Shown in pieces: positions 53,775 through 63,192 of a stretch of 64,000 bases of DNA. The first letter of the stretch is position 1, and each line of letters opens with the position of its first letter. The stretch spans positions 29,082 to 93,081 of the forward strand of contig JAIRPK010000017.1 of NCBI GenBank assembly GCA_031257015.1. Reading direction: 5' to 3'. The notes below the pieces were generated by a model. That model was not told the origin of the DNA. It ran no database searches and saw only the letters and a program-made list of their open reading frames with translations. Position numbers and translations under genes: made by a program. This stretch comes from Tannerellaceae bacterium (GTDB lineage Bacteria > Bacteroidota > Bacteroidia > Bacteroidales > Tannerellaceae).

Positions 53775-56399
53775 ATGGAAATCGCAAGCAAATATAGCCC
53801 TGAGGCAGTCGAGGATAAATGGTATAAATACTGGATGGAAAACAATCTGTTCCAGTCGCGACCAGACGAACGCGAACCGTTCACCGTCGTCATTCCACCA
53901 CCAAATGTTACCGGCGTGCTGCACATGGGGCACATGCTCAACAATACAATTCAGGATATTCTTGTGCGCCGAGCAAGGATGCAGGGAAAGAACGCCTGCT
54001 GGGTGCCCGGCACTGACCATGCCTCGATAGCAACTGAAGCGAAAGTCGTTGCCAAGCTTGAAGCGGAAGGCATATCCAAGCAGTCCCTGTCGCGCGAGGC
54101 CTTCCTCGAACATGCGTGGGAATGGACGCACAAGCACGGTGGCATCATACTCGAACAGCTCAAAAAGCTCGGAGCCTCCTGCGACTGGTCTCGCACATGC
54201 TTTACAATGGACGACGCCCGCTCGCAAAGCGTCATAAAAGTATTTGTCGATCTATACCGGAAAGGGCTTATATACCGCGGCATCCGTATGGTCAACTGGG
54301 ACCCGGCCGCTCAAACTGCCATATCCGACGAAGAGGTTATCCACAAGGAAGAACACGGCAAGCTGTATTATTTAAGGTATAAGGTTAGCGAAAGCAACGC
54401 AGCCTCTGACGAATATTGCGTAGTTGCCACCACTCGTCCGGAGACGATATTCGGGGATGTTGCCGTCTGTATTCACCCCGACGACGAGAAAACAGCCCGC
54501 CTGAAAGGTCGGCAAGTCATCGTTCCGATAGTCGGTCGCGTTGTTCCAATCATCGAAGATGAATATGTGGATCGCGAATTTGGAACCGGATGCCTCAAAA
54601 TAACCCCGGCGCATGATGTGAATGACTACCGCCTGGGTGAAAAGTATAATCTGGAGACAATAGACATTTTTAATGATAATGGTACGCTCAACAGTCACGG
54701 ACTTCAATACCAGGGCATGGACAGATTCGCCGTTCGCCGCCAGATAGTCAAAGACCTTGAAGAGCATGGGCTGATGGAGAAGTCGGAAGATTATATTAAC
54801 AGCGTAGGCTATTCCGAACGACGGAATGTCCCCATTGAACCCAAGCTCTCCATGCAGTGGTTCATCAAGATGGACGAGCTGGCCAAGCCCGCCCTCGAAG
54901 CCGTCGAGAATGATACCATACGCTTCTATCCAGCCAAGATAAAAAACATGTACCGCCACTGGATGGAGAACATCAAGGATTGGAACATCAGCCGCCAGTT
55001 ATGGTGGGGGCATCGCATTCCAGCATACTACTTGCCCGAAGGCGGCTTCGTCGTCGCCGAAACGGCGGAGGCAGCACTCGCTGAAGCGCGGGCGAAGACC
55101 GGCAACACGGCTTTGCAAGCTTCCGACCTGCGGCAGGACGAGGATTGCCTTGACACGTGGTTTTCCTCCTGGCTATGGCCTATTTCAGTATTCGACGGGA
55201 TTAACAGACCGGAGAATGAGGACATACGTTATTATTATCCGACGAATGATTTGGTGACAGCCCCCGAAATCATATTCTTCTGGGTTGCCCGCATGATTAT
55301 ATCAGGATACGAGTACAGGCAAAGCCCTTGCTTTCGCAACGTGTATTTCACAGGCATTGTCCGCGACAAGCTCGGCCGAAAGATGTCGAAATCCCTTGGC
55401 AACTCGCCTGACCCAATCGAACTGATGAACAAATACGGAGCAGATGGAGTTCGTATGGGAATGCTACTGACCTCTCCTGCAGGAAACGACCTGCCATTCG
55501 ACGAAACGCTCTGCGAACAGGGGAGAAACTTCAACAATAAGATATGGAACGCCTTCAGACTGGTAAAAGGCTGGGAAGTTGACGCTCGCCCACAGCCACA
55601 GGCAGCCGTTATAGCCATCCGCTGGTTCGAGGCAGTAATAAACAAATCCATAGCAGAGGTGGACGATCTGTACAGCAAGTATCGCCTTAACGAGGCATTG
55701 ATGCTGGTTTACAAACTCTTCTGGGACGAGTTCTCCGCCTGGTTCCTTGAAATAGTCAAACCTGCTTATGGGCAGCCGCTCGACAAGCTCACTTACAATG
55801 CAACCCTCCGCTTCTTTGACGCCTTGCTCAAGCTACTCCACCCCTTCATGCCATTCATCACCGAAGAATTATGGCAAGCGCTGGAACCTCGACGCGACGG
55901 CGAGAGCATCATGACAGCCTCCATCCCTGAAGCCGGCACAATTGACCGCGATTGCCTTGAAAGTATTGAAGAGATTAAGGAAATAGTCATCAAGATTCGC
56001 GAAGCCTGCCAAACATATAGCATAAAGAAATATGAGAAGAACGAACTCTGCATGGATACCACTGACCTTGAAGGGCTGCCAGTACTGGAAAAGCTGGGCA
56101 ATGTCACCATCCGCAGAGTGGAAGAACATCCGGCTACTAACGCCGTCTTCTTCATACGCGACAGGAAATACTCCCTAAGCCTGGGAGAAGCCTTCGTAGA
56201 ATACGAACGGGAGAAGCTGCAGAAAGAGCTGCAATACAATCAGGGCTTCCTCACCTCCGTAATGAACAAGCTGAGCAACGAAAGGTTCATCGCCAACGCC
56301 AAGCCAGAAGTCGTAGAGATGGAGCGAAAGAAAAAAGCCGATGCAGAGAGTAAAATCAAGAGCCTTGAAGCAGCCATCGCCGCATTGTCCAAAGCCTAA
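53775..56399 (+). CDS. valS: Valine-tRNA ligase
   Basis: ValRS charges tRNA-Val. The 874 residues are a normal length. The HIGH counterpart is [16 protein letters not shown] near residue 45, the editing domain follows in the middle ([17 protein letters not shown]), KMSKS is in [13 protein letters not shown], and [14 protein letters not shown] is a conserved catalytic-core stretch. The anticodon-binding region and a C-terminal coiled coil ([36 protein letters not shown]) complete it. The downstream lipoprotein gene starts 13 bp after the stop. Confidence 0.97.
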   Translation: MEIASKYSPEAVEDKWYKYWMENNLFQSRPDEREPFTVVIPPPNVTGVLHMGHMLNNTIQDILVRRARMQGKNACWVPGTDHASIATEAKVVAKLEAEGISKQSLSREAFLEHAWEWTHKHGGIILEQLKKLGASCDWSRTCFTMDDARSQSVIKVFVDLYRKGLIYRGIRMVNWDPAAQTAISDEEVIHKEEHGKLYYLRYKVSESNAASDEYCVVATTRPETIFGDVAVCIHPDDEKTARLKGRQVIVPIVGRVVPIIEDEYVDREFGTGCLKITPAHDVNDYRLGEKYNLETIDIFNDNGTLNSHGLQYQGMDRFAVRRQIVKDLEEHGLMEKSEDYINSVGYSERRNVPIEPKLSMQWFIKMDELAKPALEAVENDTIRFYPAKIKNMYRHWMENIKDWNISRQLWWGHRIPAYYLPEGGFVVAETAEAALAEARAKTGNTALQASDLRQDEDCLDTWFSSWLWPISVFDGINRPENEDIRYYYPTNDLVTAPEIIFFWVARMIISGYEYRQSPCFRNVYFTGIVRDKLGRKMSKSLGNSPDPIELMNKYGADGVRMGMLLTSPAGNDLPFDETLCEQGRNFNNKIWNAFRLVKGWEVDARPQPQAAVIAIRWFEAVINKSIAEVDDLYSKYRLNEALMLVYKLFWDEFSAWFLEIVKPAYGQPLDKLTYNATLRFFDALLKLLHPFMPFITEELWQALEPRRDGESIMTASIPEAGTIDRDCLESIEEIKEIVIKIREACQTYSIKKYEKNELCMDTTDLEGLPVLEKLGNVTIRRVEEHPATNAVFFIRDRKYSLSLGEAFVEYEREKLQKELQYNQGFLTSVMNKLSNERFIANAKPEVVEMERKKKADAESKIKSLEAAIAALSKA

Positions 56400-56412
56400 G
56401 CCCGCCTCCTAC

Positions 56413-57459
56413 ATGAAAACAGCACTGTATGTCATAGCCGTTTGCCTGCTCGCCGCATGTAGCGAGATTCGATATATGGGAATAGATACTTGCACCCCGG
56501 CCGAAATCACCTACCCAAGCCACATACATAAAATACTGGTCGCCAGTAACGCCATCCCACAGCCGCCAGACGAAGGATGCGAAGACATATTCATGGGAAC
56601 TACGCTCCCTTGCAGCATCAAAGCAGACAGCGCCATCCTTGACGCATGTCGCACACTTGGCAACGCCTTCGTAGAAGCCGACTACTTCGATGATGTACTG
56701 CTGCTGAGCGCAGGATTACGAACAGACACTGCACAGCCGCAGATCGAAGAGAAGCTCTCGCCAGAAGTCGTACAAGCGCTTTGCGAAGATACAGGCGCAG
56801 ATGCAGTAATTACAATCGACCGCCTCAGGTTCCAAACCAAGAAGCACGTTTCCATCCGACCGGAAGGGCACATTGAGGGAACTCTGCACATATATATATA
56901 CGCAACCATCAGAAGCTACCTGCCGGAAACAGCAGAGCCGGCCATATCAGTACTCGTCGCCGACAGCATTTATCTTTCAGACTGGGGATATTCGGCAGAG
57001 CAACTGAACAACCTCTTCCCAAACACCGAAGAAGCACTGCAATTTGCAGCAAGGTACATCGGCGAAAAAGCACACACAGCCTTCGTCCCACATTGGCAAA
57101 ACGAACAGCGCTGGTACTACACCGGCTACGGCGCACAGTGGAAGAAAGCATCTGCATATGCAGCAGCGGAAAAGTGGCAAGAAGCCGCTACCGCCTGGGA
57201 AAATCTCTACAATACAACCTCTTCGCGAAAAGCCAAGGCAAAGCTGGCCTCAAATCTAGCCCTCGTTAACGAACTGAACGGCGACTTGAACAAGGCGCAT
57301 GACTATGCAAAAACCGCCAGCAACATTCTCCAGGAAGACGAAGGCGAAAACAGCATATATTCACTATTCCAAAGTCAGTACCTGCAAGCTCTTCAAAGAC
57401 GCATCCGGGATGATGCAAAGCTTAATTCGCAAATAAGGCCGAAAAAGCTTCCGAATTAA
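56413..57459 (+). CDS. Lipoprotein of the DUF6340 type
   Basis: The 348-residue protein has a lipoprotein signal ending VCLLAAC. Its mature part begins SEIRYMGIDTCTPAEITYPSHIHKILVASNAIPQPP, an opening shared by uncharacterised Bacteroidales lipoproteins that I associate with DUF6340. A middle beta/alpha region (ADAVITIDRLRF) is followed by TPR-like helices (WQEAATAWENLYNTTSSRKAKAKLASNLALVNELNGDLNKAHDYAKTAS). The start chosen is ATG at 56413; the longer frame overlaps valS and lacks a signal at its front. It is likely cotranscribed with valS. Function unknown. Confidence 0.75.
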   Translation: MKTALYVIAVCLLAACSEIRYMGIDTCTPAEITYPSHIHKILVASNAIPQPPDEGCEDIFMGTTLPCSIKADSAILDACRTLGNAFVEADYFDDVLLLSAGLRTDTAQPQIEEKLSPEVVQALCEDTGADAVITIDRLRFQTKKHVSIRPEGHIEGTLHIYIYATIRSYLPETAEPAISVLVADSIYLSDWGYSAEQLNNLFPNTEEALQFAARYIGEKAHTAFVPHWQNEQRWYYTGYGAQWKKASAYAAAEKWQEAATAWENLYNTTSSRKAKAKLASNLALVNELNGDLNKAHDYAKTASNILQEDEGENSIYSLFQSQYLQALQRRIRDDAKLNSQIRPKKLPN

Positions 57460-57470
57460 GAAAATATCAA

Positions 57471-57478
57471 TATCTTTG
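57471..57478 (+). promoter_or_regulatory. Promoter -7 box of tRNA-Thr
   Basis: TATCTTTG lies 20 bp before the tRNA. Confidence 0.55.
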
Positions 57479-57498
57479 TCACGCTGTTCATAGGGAAT

Positions 57499-57571
57499 GC
57501 CGAAATAGCTCAGTTGGTAGAGCAATTCATTCGTAATGAATAGGTCGCCGGTTCGAGTCCGGCCTTCGGCT
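57499..57571 (+). tRNA. tRNA-Thr (anticodon CGT)
   Basis: The 73-nt sequence folds as a cloverleaf: acceptor GCCGAAA with CTTCGGC (six pairs and an A-C mismatch at the base), D arm AGCTCAGTTGGTAGAGCA, anticodon stem ATTCA/TGAAT around TTCGTAA, and T arm GCCGG-TTCGAGT-CCGGC. The anticodon CGT reads ACG (Thr). The CCA end is not encoded. A promoter box precedes it and a strong terminator follows. Confidence 0.95.
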
Positions 57572-57594
57572 CATCAAACAAACACTTATTTATC

Positions 57595-57635
57595 AAGAAA
57601 ATGCACGGGTAATTCAATCCGTGCATTTTCTTTTT
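57595..57635 (+). terminator. Rho-independent terminator after tRNA-Thr
   Basis: A perfect 14-bp stem (arm AAGAAAATGCACGG) around a 10-nt loop runs into a T-run. Confidence 0.9.
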
Positions 57636-57769
57636 CCGGAAATGCAAGTGAATTAACCCAACCCAACCTCCTGTCTGGAGATGCCGCAACGGCAAGCGCG
57701 TCACAGCTCACCGACAGGCAATTCAGCTCCGGAAGCAGCGCCGATGCAGATGACAGCATCTCACCGGCA

Positions 57770-57951
57770 TTAGTGACAGTATCCCACTAACACTAGTGAC
57801 GACATCCCACAAGCGTTAGTGACGGCATCCCACTAACAGTAATGATGACATCCCACAAGCGTTAGTGACGACTTCCCACTAACAGTAGTGATGACGTCCC
57901 ACCAGCGTTAGTGACGACTTCCCACTAACATTAATGATAAAATCCCACAAG
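57770..57951. repeat. Tandem array G: about 8 units of 23 bp with inverted repeat GTTAGTG/CACTAAC
   Basis: Two half-types alternate: AGTGACGACATCCCACTAACA with a short tail, and AATGATGACATCCCACAAGCG with a tail. Across units GTTAGTG faces CACTAAC over 9 bp. It lies between the tRNA terminator and the 3' end of the HTCS gene. Confidence 0.88.
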
Positions 57952-58032
57952 AAAATGACAAAACACGGACGCTGAACCGATGAATGTTACGCGGACGCTG
58001 CATCATGCAATCACGAAACTGTCGCCACACAT

Positions 58033-58074
58033 AAAAAATGCAACGCTTCTATTCGCATAGACACGCTGCATTTT
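58033..58074 (-). terminator. Likely terminator of the HTCS gene
   Basis: Read on the minus strand, AAAATGCAGCG pairs with CGTTGCATTTT (one wobble) around a long loop and is followed by a T-run. It lies about 280 bp past the HTCS stop. No gene is seen between 57952 and 58350. Confidence 0.55.
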
Positions 58075-58350
58075 CCTGTTCATTAGTGGCGGTACGCTAT
58101 TGTACCTCTTTGACTATACCTTTACAAATAACTTTTTTACGTTCATACTGATAATAATCTTTTTGCCGGCACTGTAATTAAACAATATTCATTAACATGG
58201 TCAATAATATTTTGAATTGAAATCTTATCCCTTTTGTTCTACAAAGTAACGAAGGATTTTACAGATGCGGCAGCCGGATTGTTAACATCTAACGGCAATT
58301 TGGTTATTGCACAGGGTCGTTTTGTTATCAATACAGGTACCGAATGTAAA

Positions 58351-61300
58351 CTACTCCCTGCGCCGACCGTAATGCGACGGCAATATGCCGAACTCGTCGC
58401 GGAAATATTTGCGGAAGTATTTGGGATTGTTAAAGCCGACTTCGTAAGCAATCTCCGACACACTCAACTGGCTTTCCTCCAAAAGCTGGGCAGCGCGTTT
58501 CAGGCGGATGAGGCGAATAAATTCCGTCGGAGTTTTGCCCGCTATGGAGGAAAGCTTTTTGTAAAGGTTTACGCGGCTCATGCCTAACTCGCGACTAAGC
58601 TCCTCGACAGACAGGTCAGGGTCGGACAGATGAGCCTCCGTGTAAGCTATGGCCTTTTTAACAAGCTGCTCGTCAAGAGAGTTGATCGCTATTTTCGAGG
58701 GTTCAATACGTATTTGCTCGTTGAGAAGCTTCTGGTTGCGCTTGCGCGTTTCGAGAAGGTTACGGATTTTGGCCAACAGGAGTTCATGGTTGAAAGGCTT
58801 GGCCACATAATCGTCAGCGCCAGCCGCCAGGCCTTCAAAATGACTCTCGTCGCCGGAACGGGCAGTAAGAAGTATTATCGGAATATGAGACGTGCGGATG
58901 TCCTTGCGGAGCTTCTTGCTCATCTCGATGCCGTCCATTCGGGGCATCATGATGTCGCTGAGTATAATATCGGGGATTTCGCGGAGCGCCGTCCTGAGGC
59001 CTTCGCTCCCGTCGCCGGCCTGCAGCACGGTATAGCTTTCCTTCAGGCGAGAGGCGAGGAGCTTGCGAAGCTCGCCGTTGTCTTCAACGATGAGAAGCTT
59101 CGGGAGACTGCTTTCGGCGAGGGAAGACTCGTCTATTGCGCCATCGGCCTCAGCCGCAGATTCGTCATTGACGGGAAGGGCGACGATGAAGCGCGAACCG
59201 CCACCGGAGACTTGCTCCGCCCATATCTCGCCGTTATGAAGAGCTACAAACTCCCTCGACAAATGGAGGCCGATGCCGCTTCCCTGGTAGTGCGTCTCAC
59301 CGCTGCGCTTTACCTGGTAGAAGCGCTCGAAGATTTTATCCAGCTCGCCTTCGGGGATGCCAATGCCACTGTCGGTTATGGAAATCAGCAGCCTGTCGCC
59401 ATCAATGGACAGCTCCACGGTTATCGAGCCTTCCGAGGGCGTGAACTTGAAAGCGTTGGAAAGGATGTTGAGCAGGACTTTGGAAAGCTTGTCGGCGTCG
59501 AAGAACATGTATAACCGCTCTATCTCCGTGCGGAAAGCGAATTGTATATCTTTCCGGGACATTATGACAGCGAACTGCTCCGTCTGCTGGCGGGCGAACT
59601 GAACAATGTCGCCAAGGAACCTCTGCAGCCGGTGAGCGTTGACATCCAGCTTCCGGAAGTCGAGCAGCTGGTTAACCAGAGTTAGCAGCCCCTGAGCATT
59701 GCGGCGCATGATGGAAAGAAGCTCCCTGTCCTCGGCATCCGTCGCCTTGCGCAGCAAATCTTCCAAAGGAGTGAGAATCAGCGTGAGGGGCGTGCGAAAT
59801 TCGTGGCTTATATTGGTGAAAAAGCGAAGCTTCACTTCCTCTATCTCCAAACGCTGGTTAACCAGCATCTTCTCACGGGTGACGGCCAGCTTCTGCCGAG
59901 AACGCTTGAGAATGCGATGACGACCGTAAACGCACAAGGCAAGGGCGATGAAGCCATACAGAATAAATGCCCAGCCAGTGCGATGAAACGGCGGATGGAC
60001 AGTTATCCGCAGCATCGCCGGAGTGACGCTCGGAACGCCGTCATTATTCACAGCCTTCAGGTAAAGCGTGTACTGACCCGGATTAAGATTCGTATAGGTC
60101 AACTGACGGCTAGACAAGCCCTCAAGCCATTGGTCGTTAAAGCCTTCAAGCTTATAGTAATAACGAGACTTCCCAGGCATACAGTAGTCGAGGGCGGCGA
60201 AGGCCAGGCTGAAATAGTTGTCGCTATAACGCAAATTAATCGACCGCGTCTGCGTAATACTTTCCCGAAGTATCACACGCCCCTTGTACTTCTCCTGAGG
60301 AAGGATGCGCTTGTTGTATATCTGGAAGCCAGTAAAGACAATATTCGGCACGTTATTGTTATAACTTATCGACGAGGGCGTGAAAATATTATAACCGGAC
60401 GTGCCGCCAAACACAAGCTCCGAACGCGACGTCAGACAGGCAGCGTTATAATTGAACATCTCCCCCTGGAGGCCCTCCGAACTGTCATAGTTCATCAAAC
60501 TGTACAAATATCCCGGCGAAGAATCCGTATATATGCGGATATTTGTCAAGCCATTGTTAGTCGCCGTCCATATATTATGAGAAGCATCCTCCACTATGCT
60601 TTGTATCAAATCGGAAGGCAGACCATTCTCCGTCGTAAAACGCTGAAAAAACTTCACATAAGGATTATAAACAAACAACCCCGTCCGCGTGCCTATCCAC
60701 AACAAACCCCGACTATCCTCAAACAAGCAGTTAATATCATGCCGCCCAAGGCTCACACCCTCAGACGCCTCCGCTTCATAAAGCTCCAGCCGTCCACTCT
60801 CCCTGTTATATATGTATAAACCACTTTGAGCACCCACCAAAATGTCGCCACCCTTCGTCTCAATTATACCATACACCGAACCGCCAGGCCGCAAGCGACG
60901 GACAAGCCGACCACTGCGAGTGTCGATAACAAAAACACCGCCATGGAGCGTCCCAACCCACAACAAGCCCGAACGATCGCACTTCAACGCCCAGGCATTA
61001 TTATCAGCCAACACAGAATCATCATAAACATAATGACGAAAAACCTTACCATCGAAGCAGTCCAAACCAGCCAAATAGTAGCCAATCCAAAGCTTCCCCT
61101 CAGAATCAAGCGCCAAACTGACAACAACATCCCCCGACGGGCTGTTAGAATCACCATCAACATGGCGGAAACGGCGGTAAGAGCCAGCAGAACGATCATA
61201 ATAAAGCAACCCGCCACCATTCGTCCCCATCCAAATATTACCATCGCCCGCCTCGCAAAAACTGTTAATATCACGAAAAGGAAGCGCAGCATCATCCGCC

Positions 61301-62679
61301 CCACCACCAAACTTGTATATACTTTCGTGATAATAGCACACACCATTCTTATACGTCCCAAGCCAAACTATACCCGCACTGTCACAGTAAATACTGCGTA
61401 TCGTGTTCTGCGCCAAGCTATGAACATCCTCATCATCACTCCACAACACACGAACAACACCAACAGACTTGTCAATCAAATTAACCCCACCGTGATCCGT
61501 ACCAACCCATATCACCCCACGACTATCCTCCGACACACACGAAACAACATCATTAGACAACCGCAAACCACCAACACCACCCGTCGAATAACGGCGCCAC
61601 ACATTGCGCGAAATATCATAAAAGCCAATCCCATAAGCCGAGCCGAGGCCATAAACCCAAACATCGCCGGAACCATCAACAAACAACTTCGCATCACGAC
61701 CGCCGCGCCCCCCAAACTCCACGAACAACGTCGAATCACGGCTAATCACACGTCCCGACTGCGCCTCCATGCACTCCAAACGACCATCGTCAAACACAAA
61801 CCAATAACGACCCTGACCCTGCCGGATATCCCTGACCACGCCAGCGCCAAGCCCCCCAACAACACCCTGCTCATACAAAACACGCTGATTCGCACGAACA
61901 TCATACCTGCATACACCACCAGCAACAACAAACCAAAAATCACCACCACGGTCAACATACATCACCGAACCAGGCACACCCCCAAACGACTCCACACCAG
62001 AATATCGCAACATCAACGGACGAACATCATCAACAAAACTCTCAAGAGAAGGATCATAAATCGCATAACCAGTACGAGTCCTAATCCAAAGCTTACCATC
62101 AAAAGCCTCCTGTATATTCTCAATATAATTATTAGACATATTCCCCGGCATCCCACTCAACCCCTGCTTAACATTTACAATCTCATAACCATCATAACGA
62201 TTCAGCCCAGACGGCGTCCCAAACCACACAAAACCAGTCCTGTCCTTATATATACACCCAACCTCACTATTCGACAAACCATTCCCACCCCTGATACGAT
62301 TAAACCTGTACTCCTCCGCAACAACAGCCCGAACCGCCAAACCACTCACCGGCGCCAGCAAACACACAGCCACAAAACAACCACGAAACACAATCAACCA
62401 ATCCCACAAACCATTCCACCGAAACACACACAACGAATCCCCCACACACAACCGCAAACGTAAAACACCACACCACATCCGCACAAACAAACCAACACCC
62501 CCACCAGGAAAAACACCCAACAACATTTGACCAATCCCACACCAACACTTAAAAAACCCACACCCACAAACAGAAAAAAACACCCCAACACACCGAAAAA
62601 GAAAACCCCAGGAGAAAAAACACCCCCACACGCCAACACAACCAACTAACCCCATACCTTGAAAAAACATCTCCACCAT
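58351..62679 (-). CDS. Hybrid two-component system sensor-regulator (HTCS)
   Basis: HTCS proteins sense oligosaccharides in the periplasm and switch on PULs in one polypeptide. Order: two-bladed Reg_prop propeller repeats (from EYRFNRIRGGNGLSNSEVGCIYKDRTGFVWFGTPSGLNRYDG to about 790), a Y_Y_Y domain (YYYKLEGFNDQWLEGL), a transmembrane segment (WAFILYGFIALALCVYG), histidine kinase (phospho-His in FFTNISHEFRTPLTL; ATPase with FKFTPSEGS and DSGIGIPEGEL), receiver (IVEDNGELR; IILSDIMMPRMDG) and AraC HTH (MSRVNLYKKL to AYEVGFNNPKYFRKYF). The maximal frame begins at 62679, but its first 90-115 residues are Cys/Gly/Phe/Val-rich. A normal signal peptide would start near residue 68 (ATG at 62478) or at a GTG/TTG a little later. 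The target is unknown; the mannan PUL at 44.6-51.3 kb is a candidate. Confidence 0.9.
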   Translation of the reverse strand: MVEMFFQGMGLVGCVGVWGCFFSWGFLFRCVGVFFSVCGCGFFKCWCGIGQMLLGVFPGGGVGLFVRMWCGVLRLRLCVGDSLCVFRWNGLWDWLIVFRGCFVAVCLLAPVSGLAVRAVVAEEYRFNRIRGGNGLSNSEVGCIYKDRTGFVWFGTPSGLNRYDGYEIVNVKQGLSGMPGNMSNNYIENIQEAFDGKLWIRTRTGYAIYDPSLESFVDDVRPLMLRYSGVESFGGVPGSVMYVDRGGDFWFVVAGGVCRYDVRANQRVLYEQGVVGGLGAGVVRDIRQGQGRYWFVFDDGRLECMEAQSGRVISRDSTLFVEFGGRGGRDAKLFVDGSGDVWVYGLGSAYGIGFYDISRNVWRRYSTGGVGGLRLSNDVVSCVSEDSRGVIWVGTDHGGVNLIDKSVGVVRVLWSDDEDVHSLAQNTIRSIYCDSAGIVWLGTYKNGVCYYHESIYKFGGGADDAALPFRDINSFCEAGDGNIWMGTNGGGLLYYDRSAGSYRRFRHVDGDSNSPSGDVVVSLALDSEGKLWIGYYLAGLDCFDGKVFRHYVYDDSVLADNNAWALKCDRSGLLWVGTLHGGVFVIDTRSGRLVRRLRPGGSVYGIIETKGGDILVGAQSGLYIYNRESGRLELYEAEASEGVSLGRHDINCLFEDSRGLLWIGTRTGLFVYNPYVKFFQRFTTENGLPSDLIQSIVEDASHNIWTATNNGLTNIRIYTDSSPGYLYSLMNYDSSEGLQGEMFNYNAACLTSRSELVFGGTSGYNIFTPSSISYNNNVPNIVFTGFQIYNKRILPQEKYKGRVILRESITQTRSINLRYSDNYFSLAFAALDYCMPGKSRYYYKLEGFNDQWLEGLSSRQLTYTNLNPGQYTLYLKAVNNDGVPSVTPAMLRITVHPPFHRTGWAFILYGFIALALCVYGRHRILKRSRQKLAVTREKMLVNQRLEIEEVKLRFFTNISHEFRTPLTLILTPLEDLLRKATDAEDRELLSIMRRNAQGLLTLVNQLLDFRKLDVNAHRLQRFLGDIVQFARQQTEQFAVIMSRKDIQFAFRTEIERLYMFFDADKLSKVLLNILSNAFKFTPSEGSITVELSIDGDRLLISITDSGIGIPEGELDKIFERFYQVKRSGETHYQGSGIGLHLSREFVALHNGEIWAEQVSGGGSRFIVALPVNDESAAEADGAIDESSLAESSLPKLLIVEDNGELRKLLASRLKESYTVLQAGDGSEGLRTALREIPDIILSDIMMPRMDGIEMSKKLRKDIRTSHIPIILLTARSGDESHFEGLAAGADDYVAKPFNHELLLAKIRNLLETRKRNQKLLNEQIRIEPSKIAINSLDEQLVKKAIAYTEAHLSDPDLSVEELSRELGMSRVNLYKKLSSIAGKTPTEFIRLIRLKRAAQLLEESQLSVSEIAYEVGFNNPKYFRKYFRDEFGILPSHYGRRRE

Positions 62680-62701
62680 CTAAATTATATAAACATTTTA
62701 G

Positions 62702-62709
62702 CAAATATA
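62702..62709 (-). promoter_or_regulatory. Promoter -7 box of the HTCS gene
   Basis: On the minus strand the box is TATATTTG. It lies 22 bp before the ATG at 62679, or 223 bp before the ATG at 62478. Confidence 0.4.
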
Positions 62710-62883
62710 ACCATTTCCGCATTTGAAAAAATCAACAACAACCACCCAAACCAACCAACAACCATCCCACAACCCCCCCCACACCCATGCCAAAAAACAC
62801 AACCACATAAAACAAAAAAACAACCACCCCAGCCAACAAAACTCAACACCACTCCCCCAAAAACACACCACCACGCTTAAAAA

Positions 62884-63024
62884 ATCAAACACCGCTGTTT
62901 GAATAATCCAGCAACGCTGCTTGAATAATCAAACACCGCTGCTTAATATTTCAAACAACGCTGCTTAAAAAATCAAACACCATTGCTTGATTACCTAAAC
63001 ACCGCTGCTTAAATATTCAAACAC
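62884..63024. repeat. Tandem array H: 6 units of 22 bp with inverted repeat CAAACA/TGTTTG
   Basis: Units follow CAAACACCGCTGCTTAATATTT. In the first, CAAACA faces TGTTTG across 4 bp; later units are decayed (TGCTTA). It lies upstream of the HTCS gene in DNA very rich in A and C on the plus strand. Bases 63025-63192 hold nothing recognisable. Confidence 0.82.
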
Positions 63025-63192
63025 ATACACCCCCCATAAACAGAACCAACGCCCAAAAAGAAAAACCCCACAGAGAAATTTGTCAAACAATAAACCAAGA
63101 AACACCAAATCCCCAAATCCAAATTCCATACCCCCAAAGTTTAAACAAGCAGAAAAACAACCACCCAGAAAACAACAAAGCCCCTCAACCTT

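Noticed and set aside
59803..62463. Long plus-strand frames opposite the HTCS gene
   Set aside because: They are shadows of a gene with strongly biased composition; their products are Thr/Asn/Ile/Arg-rich with no domain.
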